From Chlorokybus atmophyticus (lineage: Eukaryota; Streptophyta; Chlorokybophyceae; Chlorokybales; Chlorokybaceae), in contig RHPI01003369.1 in assembly GCA_009103225.1 (NCBI GenBank), positions 16,080 through 80,079 on the forward strand: a stretch of DNA of 64,000 nt, written 5' to 3'. Below, piece after piece: positions 20,910-34,317 of this stretch. The stretch's first letter is position 1, and the number at the start of each line of letters is the position of its first letter. A program made the position numbers and the translations under genes. The notes below the pieces were generated by a model. It worked only from the letters and a program-made list of their open reading frames with translations, made no database searches and had not been told where the DNA came from.

Positions 20910-21518
20910 TCGGGCATATTCAACAAAACAAATGTCAAATGTTCCCAAGCAAACACATGTGGTGTACATGCAATGCGGAACGGCAATGCACATGCATAGT
21001 GGCATGCACAGTCAGCAGCATGCAGAGTGACATAATGCATACCAACAACATCATTGTCATGTTGACCACCGGGTTCATTCACTACCTCACACGCTACACT
21101 ACCCCTACCACCCCGTTAGCCATGTAAGCATGCACATGCATATGCGTTCACCTGCACAATGGCCAATTGTACCAATTAGGCATGTAGTCCTCCGCTTTTA
21201 TGGACCCCGTCTTCGAGGCATGCAGCAAGGCGGAAGTGGCGGATGGAGGGGGTGGGGTGGGGGTGGGTATGTGCATGCGGGTATTTTTGGCACATGTGTG
21301 GTGCAACATTGACACAATGACACATATGTGCCATCTTGTACTGTGTCTGATATGTAAGTGCTCTTATTGAACACACACATGTAAGTTCAAGCTGCAAGTT
21401 ATCAGCTTTGTAGATACTGTATTCGCGTGTGCTACTATCACTTTGTGCGTACGCAGTACTGTAAGCAAATATGCCATTGTGCAAGCTTTTATGCAACTCC
21501 AATAAGTGATCTGCCGCT

Positions 21519-24008
21519 TTATTGCGCAGGCTTGCTCTGCACCTGAGCAGCGTCCTCCAAAAGTGCAAAATCCTGCTCCGGCGCGTGCTTCCAGAACAAA
21601 GTGCAATACTCCAACCACGCAGGCTTCACCACGTGCTTCCCATGCTTGCGTGCCCACTTCACCTGCAATGACAGCAACAATCTGAATGCCCCACACGCAC
21701 TCATGCTCACACGCACACGCGCATGCACACCACCGTGATTGGCACAACATATCCACCTTCTCTGTGCCTTGGTCGACTGCCACCACGTGCGTGACTTCCT
21801 CCGATGCCTCCTCCACGCATTTCGCCCCGAAGTCAATAGCGGACTGCCACAGCGGGTGCGTGACGGCGGCGCGCGTTGTGCGAGGGAAGATCCGGCTGAA
21901 GACGATGCAGCAGCCCTGGAGAACCCGCCGACGCGCCCGTTGCAGCACCTGTTGTTGAATCAGAGAAGTGTGTGTGCACTTGCGTGCATGTGTGCGTGTG
22001 TGTGGGGTGGGGGGGGTGGGGTGAGGGTGGGGGGGATTGTGTGTGCGGGCTGTCACAATGCCAGTGCATAGGCACACACACGCGTGCACATGCAATGCTC
22101 CTGCCATGTATCTCCACGTCACTCAACCAACACTCACCTCTCGGACATCATGCTTCAGCAAGTCGAGCTCCGTGTCCTGTACAAAAGCCTTCAATGAGAC
22201 ACACTCTCACACTAGTTCTGTAAATCAACAGTCCAACACAAAGGAGAAAGCAAGATTCTGAATGTGCACCTGTTCTGACAAGGAGAAGAACTCCTGATGG
22301 ACGTTGCACAGCACATCCAGTATGCTGGCAAGCATCCCCTTGTGCGGGTCTTCATCGAGTCCCGACTCAAACATGGACGAGCCCTGCAAAGAGATAGCGG
22401 CTATCACAAACTCTGATGCAATTGATGATTACAACAACTTTGATACATCGAGTCCACTGCACAACTCACCGGCAACCCGAACTGTCGTCGGCTACCCGGA
22501 AAGTAGTGGTAGCGCTCCAACACGACGAGGTTGGCTCTGTGTTTGGGCCACACCTGAGCAACAAACAGTTGTAAGCATGCGTGCGTTCATGCGTGAACGT
22601 AAGTGTGCATGCGCACGTGCGTGTGGATATTGTGTGTCTTGCATAATATTCACACAGTACATGGACGGTGTCGTCGAGGATGAGTACGGCTGTATCCGCC
22701 CCCAGCACGATATCCAGATCCTTCTGCGTCCTGCTCGTGCTATCTGACGCCGATATCACCCTGGGTCCGAAGAACCTCCCGTCCGGATCCAACAACTTGG
22801 CCATCTCCGCCGCGTACGCCCTCTCCCCCATCGTGTACACGTACATGAGGAACCTCTCCCCTGCCTTCTGCAAAAACTCCCTCACATAGGGCCTGAGTTT
22901 GGTCCACATGGCCAAGTGCTTGAGGTGGTGGAGTAGACCGGGTTGTTGTATCACTCCCCGCTTCTCGGCGTCCAACATGCTGTCCAACTTGGACGTGTCG
23001 GCCTGGGTCAAGTCGATGTGGCGGGCGGAGTTGAGGAGGGTGTGGTCCAAGTCGAGGATGAGGAGGAGGCGCTTGGATTTGAGGACGGTTGTGACCTCGA
23101 GCTTGCGGAGACGCTCGGCCTCATGCTCGCTCAACTCGAGACCTGCAGAGAGATGGGTGTTGGGAAGAACAACGAGCACGCACTTCCACACAACACTGCA
23201 GATATGTAACGGTTTATTGACGGATACCGCACATACGCGCTTACGCATGCACGTACGCGCACACGCGCGCACACACAAGCAGACATGCACGCGCAGTACT
23301 GCGCTGGCGCGCTCACGGTAGTATATATGAAAGTTACTATCATCACCTGTAGTCAATCAACAACTCACCTGGGTGGACATAGTGGAGGTTCACGCCCCAA
23401 TTTGCAGCCGCGCCGCCGTCGTCGGTTTCGGGGTCGACTTCGGTGCTTCTGTCCACGCCGCAGCGGATGCACACGCCGCGCATGAAGCCAGGGTGCGGAG
23501 GGCAAACTTTACTCTGACCTGCGTGTTTACGTGTGAGCATGTGCACGTGTACAATCGCAATGGTGACATTACCAACAAACAGCACTCACTTGGGTCGATG
23601 GCAATGTTGACAACCGCTGTCACCTCTTCCGTGGTTCGCCGCTTCAACCGCCTCTCCGCGTGCAGATGATGCTCCTCGATGATAATGTCATCGTCCTCTC
23701 TCAGCCTGCAAACACACATACATCCCCTTACCCACCAACAGCAGCGGTCATATGTTACGCACACACAATCTGTTGCAAGTAATCCCTGTCACGCACCGAG
23801 TTTGTTTGAACGTGGTCACCTCCAACTCGTCCACCTGATCCCCATCCTCATCCCTGTTGTTGTCCTCATCTCCGCTCAGCTCCGCTTCAAGCAAGGAAGC
23901 GAAGTCCCTGGCTGCAGCGGAGTTGTCGCTCTGAGACGGTGAACCGGCCTCACCATCGTCAACCTGGTGACTGGTGGGCCCAAACTCATCCTCCTCGTCG
24001 TGATACAT
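21519..24008 (-). CDS. RNA polymerase II CTD phosphatase, FCP1/CPL4-like, 510 aa, 9 exons
   Basis: Predicted nuclear Ser phosphatase acting on the C-terminal repeats of Pol II. Exons: 24008-23797, 23705-23590, 23518-23369, 23142-22661, 22553-22470, 22383-22270, 22176-22138, 21948-21757, 21662-21519 (1533 nt, all in phase, GT-AG). Order: acidic N-terminus with DFASLLEAELSGDED; a Cys-containing segment (CPPHPGFMRGVCIRCG); FCPH domain with the catalytic DLDHT at about 190-194, MWTKLRP, YTMGERAYAAEMAKLLDP and ILDDTVHVWPKH; C-terminal BRCT domain (about 400-490) with GCCIVFSRIFP, HPLWQSAIDFGAKC, THVVAVDQGTEK and WARKHGKHVV. The domain order and the short N-terminus match plant CPL4/FCP1. Length and motifs indicate an intact gene. 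Confidence 0.92.
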
Positions 24009-26498
24009 TCAGGATGATGACAAGACAACCGATTGCATGGTGGCGTCCACGTGTTCAGGATAGGTCACATGGGCTGGTTGTTATTGTTCCTTCTGGTTTT
24101 CCATTGTTGTTGCTGTTGATTGTCTCATGTTAGCTTCAGAGTCGTCAGCAGGTCATCGTCAACAGCAGGGTGACGTCGAGAGAGAGTCGCAAGAGCGTTC
24201 CTCCCCCTGCACACACACATACACATGCAACAAGCAGTCGGCATGCTGTCTCTCGGATGCATCACAGCAAGCAACCCAACCAACCAACCAACCAACCAAC
24301 CAACCAACACTACAGATACGCACACGCCGAACCGGACTCAACGCTGACTAGACGCAAGACACACACACACACACCCATACACGACCTGTCCCGTCACGTC
24401 GTCAACTTCTGCGTCACTGCGCATCTGTGCGTGGCAACTCAACCACCAGCACAACCACGACCACGACCACCAACACCAGCAGTGTCGGTCGCTCCACCTG
24501 TTGCACAATGACGGACCTCCCTCCACGCTGCGATCTCTCTCTCCACTAAAAACCGCCAACTGTCAACGTCGCGTCAGCAACAGATCGTCCCGATGCGGCG
24601 GCGGCGTGGATGGGGAGCAGGAGGGCGTGAAGGAGGTGGAAGATGATGATGATGAGGAGGAGGAGGAGGAGGAAGTCGGCACCTTCCTGAGGCAAGTGCT
24701 TCAGCCACTTGCCTCTGGGAGGTGTTTCAGGTGCTCCCAATCTTTGTCGATCTCAAGAGTTGACTCGCTAGTGCTTTCTTATTTTCATGCACGCATGGAC
24801 TGGCAGCAATAACCACTGGTTTGTCTACTTGTGATACTTACCCTACCTCTCTGGCATGCTTTGCTTCATATCCCTTTGTCTGCCGCTGTTGCTGAGAGGC
24901 ATCGCGATCTATTGCGTGTTGCTGCGGCAGCAACTCTGCATGTCATATGGTGCTGCTGATGTTCAGTATTGTGCTCCTTTACAGTGTACCACGGGTCTCT
25001 GACGTGTGCATCATGGCTTAGGTATCAACCAGTATCACTATCAGTGTCACATTCATGAGTGCACTGCCAATGCTTTACAAGCAACATCACTATCGATGCT
25101 GAAAATTTGAGTGAAGGCAAATAGCAGCTGGCATTCAACATGGCCCAATGCAAATTCTCTAGTAATCCAAGATGCTGTGCTGTGACAGATCTGGACATAA
25201 GCTCCTGCCAAGTTTGCTTTCTGTAGTTGGAGGGTAATTTCATGCCGTTGCTTGTACGATTAACCATACTCTTTCACACACGACAAATGTGCACTTGGCT
25301 GATAGGATCACGCGTGCAAGCGTGCGTGCATGAGAGTATGCGGGTGCGCACGCGTGCGTGTGGGAAGGGAGTGAATGTGGGTTTGTTAGCTTGTGGCTTG
25401 TAGGCTGTGTCTGAGTGTGGTCGCATGCTTGTGTGCGAGTGTGGTCGCATGCTTGTTCAAGTGTGTGTGTAAGGGTGCATGACTGTGTGTGCGGTTGCGT
25501 GCATGCATGCGCACTGGTGTGGGTGTGCTTCTGGTGCTTGGCTTGGATGGCACAAGCAGCTCGATGCCCCTAAAACTCAACCACTAGCTATTGGCACTGG
25601 TGTCACACCCACCGCACTGGCTGATTAGCACACACGCAACTGTGCGTGCGCACGTGTGTCTGTTCTGTGTGAGTACTAGTGTTTACTAGCTTCTATCAAG
25701 TGCACTGCAGTCACATTCCAGCCCACCATCGCAACCTGTGTCAACGATAATATTTCTGTTGACAGAGGTTGCAATGGTGGTTCCGGCAATGTGAGCCGCA
25801 TTGCTTTGTCTATTGGCTTCGCTGTTGTCATGAGCGCCAGCGCTGTCGCCCATTCGTGTCTCATGATGACTTCGAGAGTGCGTAAACCGTGTCTTACTCT
25901 CATGGTTGTCAGCAGCAGCTTTTATTTGCAGACATTTGCGAGACATTCTGCTTTTTATGCGCGGTGACAGGCTCGTCAGGAACAATCTTCGCTGATGTTT
26001 GCAATTTAGGCATATGTACGCCACCTGCAGGTGGTGCGGCACCCCTGGTTGTTAGCAGTTTCAGCCTTCTTAGCTCTATCATGGTGGTCGTGCGTTGTTG
26101 ATTGTGTGATCCACTCGTGTTGGCTTTCTGTACACTGAAGTTGGCGAAGCAGTGACAGCACTCTTAAGCAATGCCAAGTTGTTGAGGACGTTTGCGTGCA
26201 GACATAGGCCTATGCATATGCACGACTGATGCACATGGTAAATCAAAGGGGCCAAGAATACGAGCAATCACAGAACATCACGAATACCAACAAGCAACCA
26301 CACACAAATAAACTCAACCACTCGGCATGCGTGCATAGCTTGCAATGGCGACCCGATGGCAAGTTAGAGCACCTGTCACACAACAATTGGTCGGTTAGAC
26401 CTCAAACAGCTTCAACATAATGCACCTGCCAACCACATGTATTATTGGCAGCAGTGTTCTACAGCATGCATCAGCGGAGACTGCATGTCAGTTGTTCA
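24009..26498. other. long intergenic region, no supported gene
   Basis: Includes an (AACC)n microsatellite (about 24275-24309), a GAGGAG run (24655-24672) and GT/CA-rich DNA near 25300-25530. Open frames such as 25686-26042 minus have no recognisable domain. The first few hundred bases are the 5' flank of the CTD phosphatase; the last are that of the MED30-like gene. Confidence 0.45.
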
Positions 26499-27458
26499 AT
26501 GGCGGAAGCAGGTGGCGGTGGCGGTGGCGGCGTGGGCGGCGAGGGCGCTGCGGCGGTGAGGCGGCTGGTGGCGGCGGTGGGCGCGCTGCTCGTCCTACTG
26601 CGCCACGTCGCCTACAACGGCGCCACCGCCGCCGGAGGAGGAGCCAACCCCGCCGCAGCCGCGGCCGCCTCCCAGCGCGCGCAGCTGCTCGTGCAACAGG
26701 TGCCTTGATGTTTATAATGATGGTATTGGTGTTACTAATGCTAATGGTATGGGTGCATGAATGGGGAGTGCCGTGATGATATGTTCGACCATTGCAACAA
26801 ACGTTATGCCAGTAGCGTGCATACGTGCACAATGCCTCCAAGGCATGGTAGAACGCACTCACTTTGTTTTGTTTTTGATTGTGTGTGTGTACTGTCAGCC
26901 ACTCGCGTGACAGCCGGTTCTTATGCAGTCAATGCACCCCTATGCATGCATGATAAGGCAATTGCCATGCGCGTACACATGCGTGTGTGGCACTGAAGCG
27001 ATAGCAATACACACGCTCTACTACAAATCTCGGCATGTGCATGCTAAAAGGTAGTATCCCTGTCAACCAACTGACTGATCGAACGCTGTGTTGGAATCTG
27101 TTGTCGTTGTGCAACGCAGATTGCAGAGTCGCTGGCCAAGACGCGCAGACTCCTCAAAGCCTTGAAGCAGGGAACAAACGAGCAGCAGCAGCAGCTACAA
27201 CCACCACCACAGCCACCACAGCCACCACAGCCTCAACAACAGCAGCAGCAACAAGTACAAACACAACCACAGCCACAACAACAACTGCCACAACAGCCAC
27301 AACAGCAGCAGCAGCAGCAGCATGAGAGGCTGCGGGCATTGAGGGAGGAGTGCGAGCGCAAGAATGCCGCGCTGGGGGTGCTGATTGGCCGGCTGAGGGA
27401 GCTGCTGGCGGATGTCGCCACCATGCAACCGCTGCCGCCCCTCCCGGCAGACAGGTGA
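26499..27458 (+). CDS. MED30: Mediator subunit MED30-like protein, 179 aa, 2 exons
   Basis: Exons 26499-26699 and 27120-27458 (540 nt, phase 0, GT-AG). The N-terminal helix region (RRLVAAVGALLVLLRHV) follows a Gly/Ala-rich start; the second exon has ESLAKTRRLLKALKQG, a long Gln/Pro tract from CAA/CCA/CAG repeats (about residues 85-130), then a C-terminal helix LREECERKNAALGVLIGRLRELLADVATMQ. The C-terminal pattern (K/RN..L..LI..LR.L..D..T) is like plant MED30, which sits in the Mediator head. An in-frame ATG at 26466 would add 11 residues. Similarity is limited to the C-terminal helix, so the call is moderate. Confidence 0.6.
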
Positions 27459-28084
27459 TATGTAAACCGTAGCACGCACGCGTGCAGCAGGCTGAGATGG
27501 AGGAGGCTCTGTCATCCAGAATGTAGCAGCCGAGTTCAACACAGGTATGGGCGTATGTGTGCGGGGTGCTCTATCATATATGCTGGCGCAAGCATTGTTG
27601 ACATGCGCACTCTGCTGCTGCATTGTGTACATGCATGTGTGTGCAGTTGTGATGGAGTTTTCCGGTTGCTGCCATGAGATGATTGGATTTATGTCACAGA
27701 AGCAGGGGTCATGATGGGGCAATGTGTCCGAGCTACACCTGCTTTAGCCACAAGCACAGGAGATATTGAGTGAAGCCAAAAGATGGCCATCTTTGCTTTG
27801 ATATGGCCTGTTGGCATCCATCTTTGATGTGATCACCTTGTTGAGTTTGGGTTCTATAAGTATGCAGCAACTGTGCCCGCTTACTGAATATGACCGACAT
27901 CAACACAACAAACAAGTTGCAGTCAATGCGTGTTAGTGCCTCAACTTTCACCACACGACATTGGCACGTACATCTGTAGTGTTTGCCGTACATCTATAGG
28001 TTGACTTCAACAGTAGCATATCAATATGACACAACGGCTGCAGCAGTCCAGCTACAGCTAGTAATAATGATAGTACAACAGACA
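27459..28084. other. convergent 3' spacer between MED30-like and ATRIP-like genes
   Basis: Tail-to-tail interval; holds 3' untranslated sequence of both genes. No further gene seen. Confidence 0.5.
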
Positions 28085-31000
28085 TCAAACTGTTCTTGCT
28101 GTCTGCGTCAGCCAGCGACGCAGGCCGGCGGCCAGCTCGACCACATCACCATTTGTACCGCATGAGCAGCGCCACGGGCGAAGTGTGGTTGTCACCCTCT
28201 CCAGCCTATCTGTTAACCGCACGCAGAGCCGAGTGGCCGACCCATCACTCGTCACAACCTGACAACTTGGATGTCAGCTCAACTCTGTTGTGAACATGAG
28301 CACACTGAGTGCAACCAATGCACACGGCCAAGCGAAGAACAACACACCAACTCTTCTGCATGCATGTGCGTGAGTTGACTGAGTACAGCCAATGAGCATG
28401 CCTTGTACAGAGTACGCTAAAGCAGCCAAATACCTGTACAGAGCACTGGTATGCGAGTCGGCAGAGCAGTGCAAGTGCTTCGGGTAGCAAGCATGTTGGC
28501 ATGTATGCACCCTGCGGTAATTCCTCTGCGTACGTGTCATCATGAAACTGTATCTCCTGCTGCACGAGGCGCATGAGCAGCACCAAGACCCCACCCGCGC
28601 CCTCCTCCACGCCGGTGCCAGGCTCGCTCGGGTCGCACGACAGCAGCGCAGCCACACCTCCGTCGGGATACGCCGCGATGAAGTTGACAAGCCGCACGGC
28701 GGAGGTGTGAAGCTCCCGCGCATCACGATGTTCCCAACCACCCGTGTCAATGCATTGCAGCGTGCGTCTCAGCTTCAGCTCCCACACGCTGACAGCAGGT
28801 GGCTCTTTGCTCTTACTCCTGTTGTCGCCCGCATTGATCGCGTTGATGCTCACAGAGTTGCTCACGTCACTTGAAGTTCGTTGCAGCTCAGGGAGCTCAG
28901 ACGCAGGAGGAGCTGCAGCAGGAGCCTCAACGTCCGGTCTCAACCTCTGCAAAAAAGCCGAGAGCGCTGCCATGTCCTGCAACACCACATGCAACAGCCA
29001 CACGGCTTCTTTGCGCACTAGTAGCGGCTGAGAGGGCTGCAGGCAGTCTGCTATGAGCCCATTTTCCAGCAGCCCGAAAAGGAGCTCTGATCTGCCTCGT
29101 GACATTGCCTCAACGCCGACGATGTTGAAGAAAGACAGTCCTTGGAGCCTCACTTCAGACGCTTGTGAGCGCTGCAAGCGAGTTGTGACGGTTCCCAGCA
29201 CGTCCGAGTACACGCCTTCATCACTCCCGTTTGCAGTCAAACAGCTCCTGAATCGGTCTTTCAGCTGCGCCGGCTCTCCTTGAATGTAAATCCGCGTTGA
29301 TTGAAACACAGGATGCCGCTGCAGCTGCGATTGTGAGGTCTTGATATCCGCTGGTGCAGGGAGGCTATCAACAACAGTGCTGTTCGCATGCTTCAATCGA
29401 TGTTCTCGCAGCAAGGCTGAGCTTGCAGTGGTTGCTCCTCGCAGGATGCATGCCATGGTGTCCCGGTCACGCGCTGCCAGCTGGCAAAGCACTTCCATCG
29501 CACCGCTGTGGCAACCATCGCTGTGCCGGTCGCTTGCGATGACAGCACGAAGCGGACGCAACAGATCTGCCGGCTTGCATCGCCCGCTCGCTGCATCAAC
29601 CATACATGAATACAGCTCTCGGCCTGATGTAGAGGCCACATCCGCTCCCTCTCCTCCTCCTTTGTCTTTCTCCTGATGGTCCTTTCTAACATCTTCCGTC
29701 AACAGCGAGTACAGACCGCTTGAGCACGAAGACAGCAACCGCCGGACCAACTCGGCGCGCTTGCTGCTGCTGGCAGGCAACAGCACCACTTCATTGCCAG
29801 TGCTTGATGATGTAATCGCCTGCGGCTGCATCCTCGCAGCAGCAAATGTGACATTGCTTTGCTGAGCCGATGGAGCCAATGGATTGGCTGCTAATGCACC
29901 CGCCCGGCCATGTGAAGCCGCATCCGAGTTGGCAGGAACTGTGTGTCCAGCCTCATTGCCATTCGCGTGCACTCCAGCGAGCCTCTCGGGCTGCCCCTGT
30001 GCTACACAAGGCCTAGTTGAGGGTTCCACTCCTGATGACGAAGAAGGTGCTAGCACCTGATGACCAACACGACAATTATAACCTCAGAGCGTGTATGTTC
30101 AAGTCTCAACTCTGTCTCATATGTGTCAACACACCTTCCTGTTGACGGGCAATGCGCCCGACTTGGTACTCGCGGCAGCTGCGGAAGCCTCTTCGGTTCG
30201 GCTGTTACTTGCGGCAACATTCACGCGGTTCTCGTGATCCATCCTGCGACGCTTCTCCTCGGCCAACTCCTGGTCTTTGAACATCAGCTGCGACCGCAGC
30301 CGCTCCAAGTCGCGGGCTATATCTGCCTGCATGCCACCATGAACAAGCATGCCAAGCAACACAAACCGAAAGTATGTTGTAGGCCGTTGCATGTAACAAC
30401 CATAAAGACGACACAACAGCAGCAACAACAAGAACAGCCACAACTGACCTGGCTTTTGGCGTTGCGCTGGCTGGCTTGTGCGTCGGCGAGCTGCCGACGA
30501 AGGGAGAAAGCGTCTTGTTCCATTGCGGCCATGCGCGACCTCAGAATAGCCACCTCGCCCTCCTTTTCCGCCACTGTTCGGCGCAGCTGGAAGTTCTCTG
30601 TCTGAGCTCCATTGTTGGCATAACCACCTGCCAACAGACGGAACAGTAAGACTATAGTGTGATATGTACACGAATATAGCTGAACATGGACACATAAAAA
30701 ATCACGGGGACTGCAGGAAAAAGATCACTGACGCAGGCAAGGAAGCGATCTGCAATTGCACTGTGGTACATCAATGGCAGTGCAAGCACAGCCAATAAAG
30801 TGCAGCTGTTCCAGAGCTTTCACAAGCTTGCAACGCGTGATGTGCTTGCATGGCGACATCCACTCAAGAAGCAACACCTGCCCAGCAATACCACAATTGC
30901 CACATTGACCATGCAATACCAGAATTACCATTGTATGGTGCTGCCGAAGTTGTTGTTTGGTATGCTGAAGGAGCGGCAGCAGCAGTATGAGGAGGATGCT

Positions 31001-31250
31001 TATCAGGCGGCACGTAGGCTGGCTGCCTGTGGTCAAGCTGCTGCGGCACAAGAGAGGATCCAAAGCTGCCAGCCTGAAAAGGAGGAGCACTCGCAACCTG
31101 GTAAGCTGCCGATGCTTTGGTGGTTGGTAGTGGTTGTGGAGGTTGTGCGGCGGGTTGCGGCTGCGTGGACCCGCTCCGCCTGGCCGCCGCCAGCTCCTCA
31201 GCCTTCCTGATGGCCTCGTCGACGGCGTCCAGGTCCCAGTCGTCGTCCAT
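28085..31250 (-). CDS. ATRIP-like protein (ATR-interacting protein), 829 aa, 5 exons
   Basis: ATRIP carries the checkpoint kinase ATR to RPA-coated single-stranded DNA. Exons: 31250-30929, 30627-30449, 30326-30135, 30056-28434, 28258-28085 (2490 nt, in phase). The N-terminus MDDDWDLDAVDEAIRKAEELA is acidic and Trp-containing, like the start of plant ATRIP. A coiled coil follows (about 108-215; ENFQLRRTVAEKEGEVAILRSRMAAMEQ, then DLERLRSQLMFKDQELAEEKRRR, a typical ATRIP coiled-coil signature). The large fourth exon encodes a helical, ARM/HEAT-like region with Leu-rich repeats (RKEAVWLLHVVLQDMAALSAFL). The last exon is inferred from the in-frame acceptor at 28258 and is less certain. Head-to-head with BIN4, with 241 bp between start codons. 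Confidence 0.6.
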
Positions 31251-31491
31251 GCCACCATACGCCACCCCCGCCGCCGCCTCCACCACCGCGTCCAGCAGCA
31301 AGCTTCACACCTATTCTGTTACTGCAGCATGCAAGCGTTGCAGCAAGGCGGCAGGGCAGCGTAGCTGCTGCTGTGTGAGAGAGTGTTGCTGCTTGTGCAG
31401 CTTGCTTGTATAGCTAAGCTCTCTGTGTAGCATTGCTGGACGTTTGGTTGGAACTGTTAGCTTGACGGGCGCTGTGCATTGTTAGCCAGCC
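31251..31491. promoter_or_regulatory. bidirectional promoter region ATRIP-like / BIN4
   Basis: 241 bp separate the two divergent start codons, too little for two independent intergenic promoters of normal size. No TATA box is evident. Co-regulation is inferred. Confidence 0.5.
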
Positions 31492-34317
31492 ATGAGCATG
31501 GGCGGAGAGGGCAACGACGACGAGCCTGACTGGATGAAGGAGTTTCAGCCGGTAAGAGTCGCATGCTTGTAGGTGGTCAAGCCGTCAGCTGCGTGCTTGT
31601 TGCAAAAAGCTGTTGCAAAGGCATTTGTATATAATGCATGCAAGTGCATATTGGTTGTATGAAGCATTTGCCAACAGCATGCCTGGACACACAGAAAAAG
31701 CACACACATGAACAAAAGCAGAAAACCACACGTGCATGCGCGTACACATACGAAAAACATACAAGCCCAAACCCACACACTTGCATAGGCACGCTCGCAC
31801 TCGCACTCTTTGTGCGTACGCACGCGCGCACAGAGAGGGAGGCAGAAGACATGAACACCAATTGGCAAATGAACTTGACCGCAACAAACATAGTGCAAAC
31901 AAATCCAGCCTGAGTTGTAACACAATGGGTAGTGGCCAATGGCTATTGCTGCGTGTAGCCTCCATCCAGAGCCGTAATGCTGCTGCTCATACAACCTACT
32001 TTAGCTTGTGCTCCATGTTGAAGGTGACCTCCACCGCTCCTAACCCTCCCACGCCATCAGATGATGATGAGAGCGTGCCTACGCCAAAGGCTTCAACTCC
32101 TCCCCAATCGGACAGCGACGGCGTCATTGACCTCTGCAACAGCACTGAGCCCAAACCAAGGCGTAAGCAGCTTAGTGCCAAGCTTGCTTCTACGCAAATG
32201 TGTAACACCATTTTGCTTGTTTCGTTGTTTGTCAATCGCTCGTTGGCTTGTTCGTTCGTTCGTTTGCTGGTCTGTCTGTCAGTTGGTTGGCTTGCTTGTT
32301 TGTCGTGGCTCATATGAAGTCAGTAGAGTACGAGTGCTAATGCAGTGTTATGTGTTATGACATAAGTTGAGTGATTGAAGCACCACGACTTGAAAATCTC
32401 AAACTCAATAAACTGAGTGAAGCGGTGCAGTGTTTGACTTGATGACTGAATGCAGGAATGAGGGAATGATTCATTCACAGTGGCTGTGGTCTAGCAGGTA
32501 AAAGTGACAGTAAAGCGAAACAGAAAGGTTTCAACACAAGTAAAGCTGCCAAAGGCGGAGAAACCGGCAAGCTCCGGGCGCTCTTTCACAAAGCAGCTGA
32601 GCGGGCCACGCTGCGTGCAAAGGAACGAAGTCCATTGAAGAAGAGTCCTCTGAAAAAGAGTCCATTGACAAAGAGGAAAACACTCAGCTTGTCGCCCAGC
32701 AAAGCGAATGTTGCAAGCACATCGAAGTCGGCGTTTTATGATTTGCCTGATGAAACCAAACCAGAAACATCGCCAAAGCGGCGACAGATTCATGAACAGG
32801 CTGCTTGCAATGATGATGGCGGCTTTGTCGACCTTGCGAACAATGAGGATGAACATAAAGGTGCTGGAGCTGTTCCCGGAAAGGTGGGTCCAGAAGAAGA
32901 CGACCACGACAACCACAATGAGGAGAAGGCGCTTCCTGAAAAAGCAAGGCAGAAGGCAAGCCGTTGCGTGTGTGTGCTAGTATGCATGCGTGTATCTGAT
33001 TCTGTACACATGCAAGCTCATACGTGCACATGTGGTTGAGGGTAGTTGCAGACAAATGACACCTAGAGGTTTGATATAACGCTGTTCTCTGTGTAACAGA
33101 GCTTGTCTTCAATGCCGCTATTCCTATCAGAGAAGCTCTCGCGGGCCAAAGTGCTTGTTGAGGTGGACGGTGACAGCGCTGCAGCTGATTTGAGCGGCGA
33201 TGCGGGTGCTGTGGGGCGGTTGCGTGTGGGCAACGCGAGTGATCCAGACACACTCATCTTTGACTTGAAAGGTGTGTTCCTGACGTTGAAGTTGTTGTTA
33301 GGTAGTGCAAATTGGCCTTGTGTGTCGTTGAAGTCTCTCCTGTGAGCAGGTGTCATCTACAGAGGAGACATTGTGCCATCCATGGCGCTATGCGTGGTAA
33401 CGTGATAGGGTGATGCGGGGATCTGTGACCTCAGAGACAGGCTGGCTGGTTGTGACAGTGAAACAACTATTTGTGCAGGTCAATATAGGTGCGGCGGAAG
33501 CCAAGGTGCGAGTGCGTGTGCGTGTGGCCATGCGCACGCGCAAATGGATATGTGCGTGCTACGCAAGGCTAGGCTGGTAGCGTATGCATTGCATGCTAGG
33601 TTAACAGCTTATGCTGCGTTGGTCATGTTACAGATTGAGTCTGTCACAACAGACTTCTTGAGGCTTACCGAGCAAGAGGGCTTGCAAGGAGGTGAAACTG
33701 TCGTGGAAGGTGAGGTTATGAGCACACTGACTGCGCTATCTCTCCAACAACACAACTGTGCCGGCAATGGGCACAATGCATAAAGTGTTGATTTGCCAAC
33801 ACTCCTTCGCAGGCAACCTGGGCGCATTTGACCTTGCTGCGGGCGATGAGGAGACAGCTGGCGTGGCCCTCTCGCAGAAGAAGCGCAAAGCGGAAGAGAG
33901 CAATGCACGTGGCAGTGATGAAGGGAATGGTGACGAAGATGGCAAAAGAAAAAAGAAGATGAAGCTGGCGAAAGCGCCTGCTAAGCCAAAGCTTGGAGTA
34001 AGCAAACCTCTTGCATCATTGTGTTGTTGAATTGTCTGCGTGCACGACTTCAACAGGTTATGGTCACTGCATCCGCGTGAAGCGGGTTACTCTGTTAGGC
34101 GCTTGGTGGCGCAACAAGGGTGAAACAAAAGACCAAAAAGGCTGGCAAGCCGCGTGCGAAAAAGGTAAGAGCAGAGAAGCGCAATGATTATGTATTAAGT
34201 AAAGGTTCGTGGCGTGCGCTGTCTCACCTCTGCTTGCTTTTCCATTAGGCACCCACTAAGCCGAGAGCAGCCAGCAAGGCCGCCAATGCGCGGCCGAAAA
34301 AGAAGGCGAAAGGGTGA
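31492..34317 (+). CDS. BIN4: BIN4-like topoisomerase VI accessory protein, 432 aa, 10 exons
   Basis: BIN4 (MIDGET) is a DNA-binding component of the plant topoisomerase VI complex needed for endoreduplication. Exons: 31492-31551, 32024-32162, 32498-32955, 33100-33271, 33350-33396, 33479-33505, 33634-33709, 33813-33997, 34099-34164, 34249-34317 (1299 nt, in phase). N-terminus acidic and Ser/Pro-rich (PPTPSDDDESVPTPK), with three SPLKK-type repeats. The central conserved domain (about 220-330) has LSEKLSRAKVLVEVDGD, LSGDAGAVGRLRV, FDLKGVIYRGDIVPS, NIGAAEAKIESVTTDFLRL. The C-terminus is a Lys/Ala/Pro-rich basic tail, as in BIN4 and topoisomerase II tails. Intron 3 appears to use a GC donor (AAG|GCAAGC); a GT donor nine bases downstream is an in-frame alternative. 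Exon 2 has a weak acceptor. Confidence 0.85.

Noticed and set aside
24546-24740. Hydrophobic minus-strand frame resembling a membrane protein
   Set aside because: Leu/Ile run arises from GAGGAG/GATGATG simple repeats on the other strand; no gene context.
27180-27325. CRISPR-like or satellite array
   Set aside because: The CAA/CCA/CAG repeats are in frame and code for a Gln/Pro tract in the MED30-like protein.
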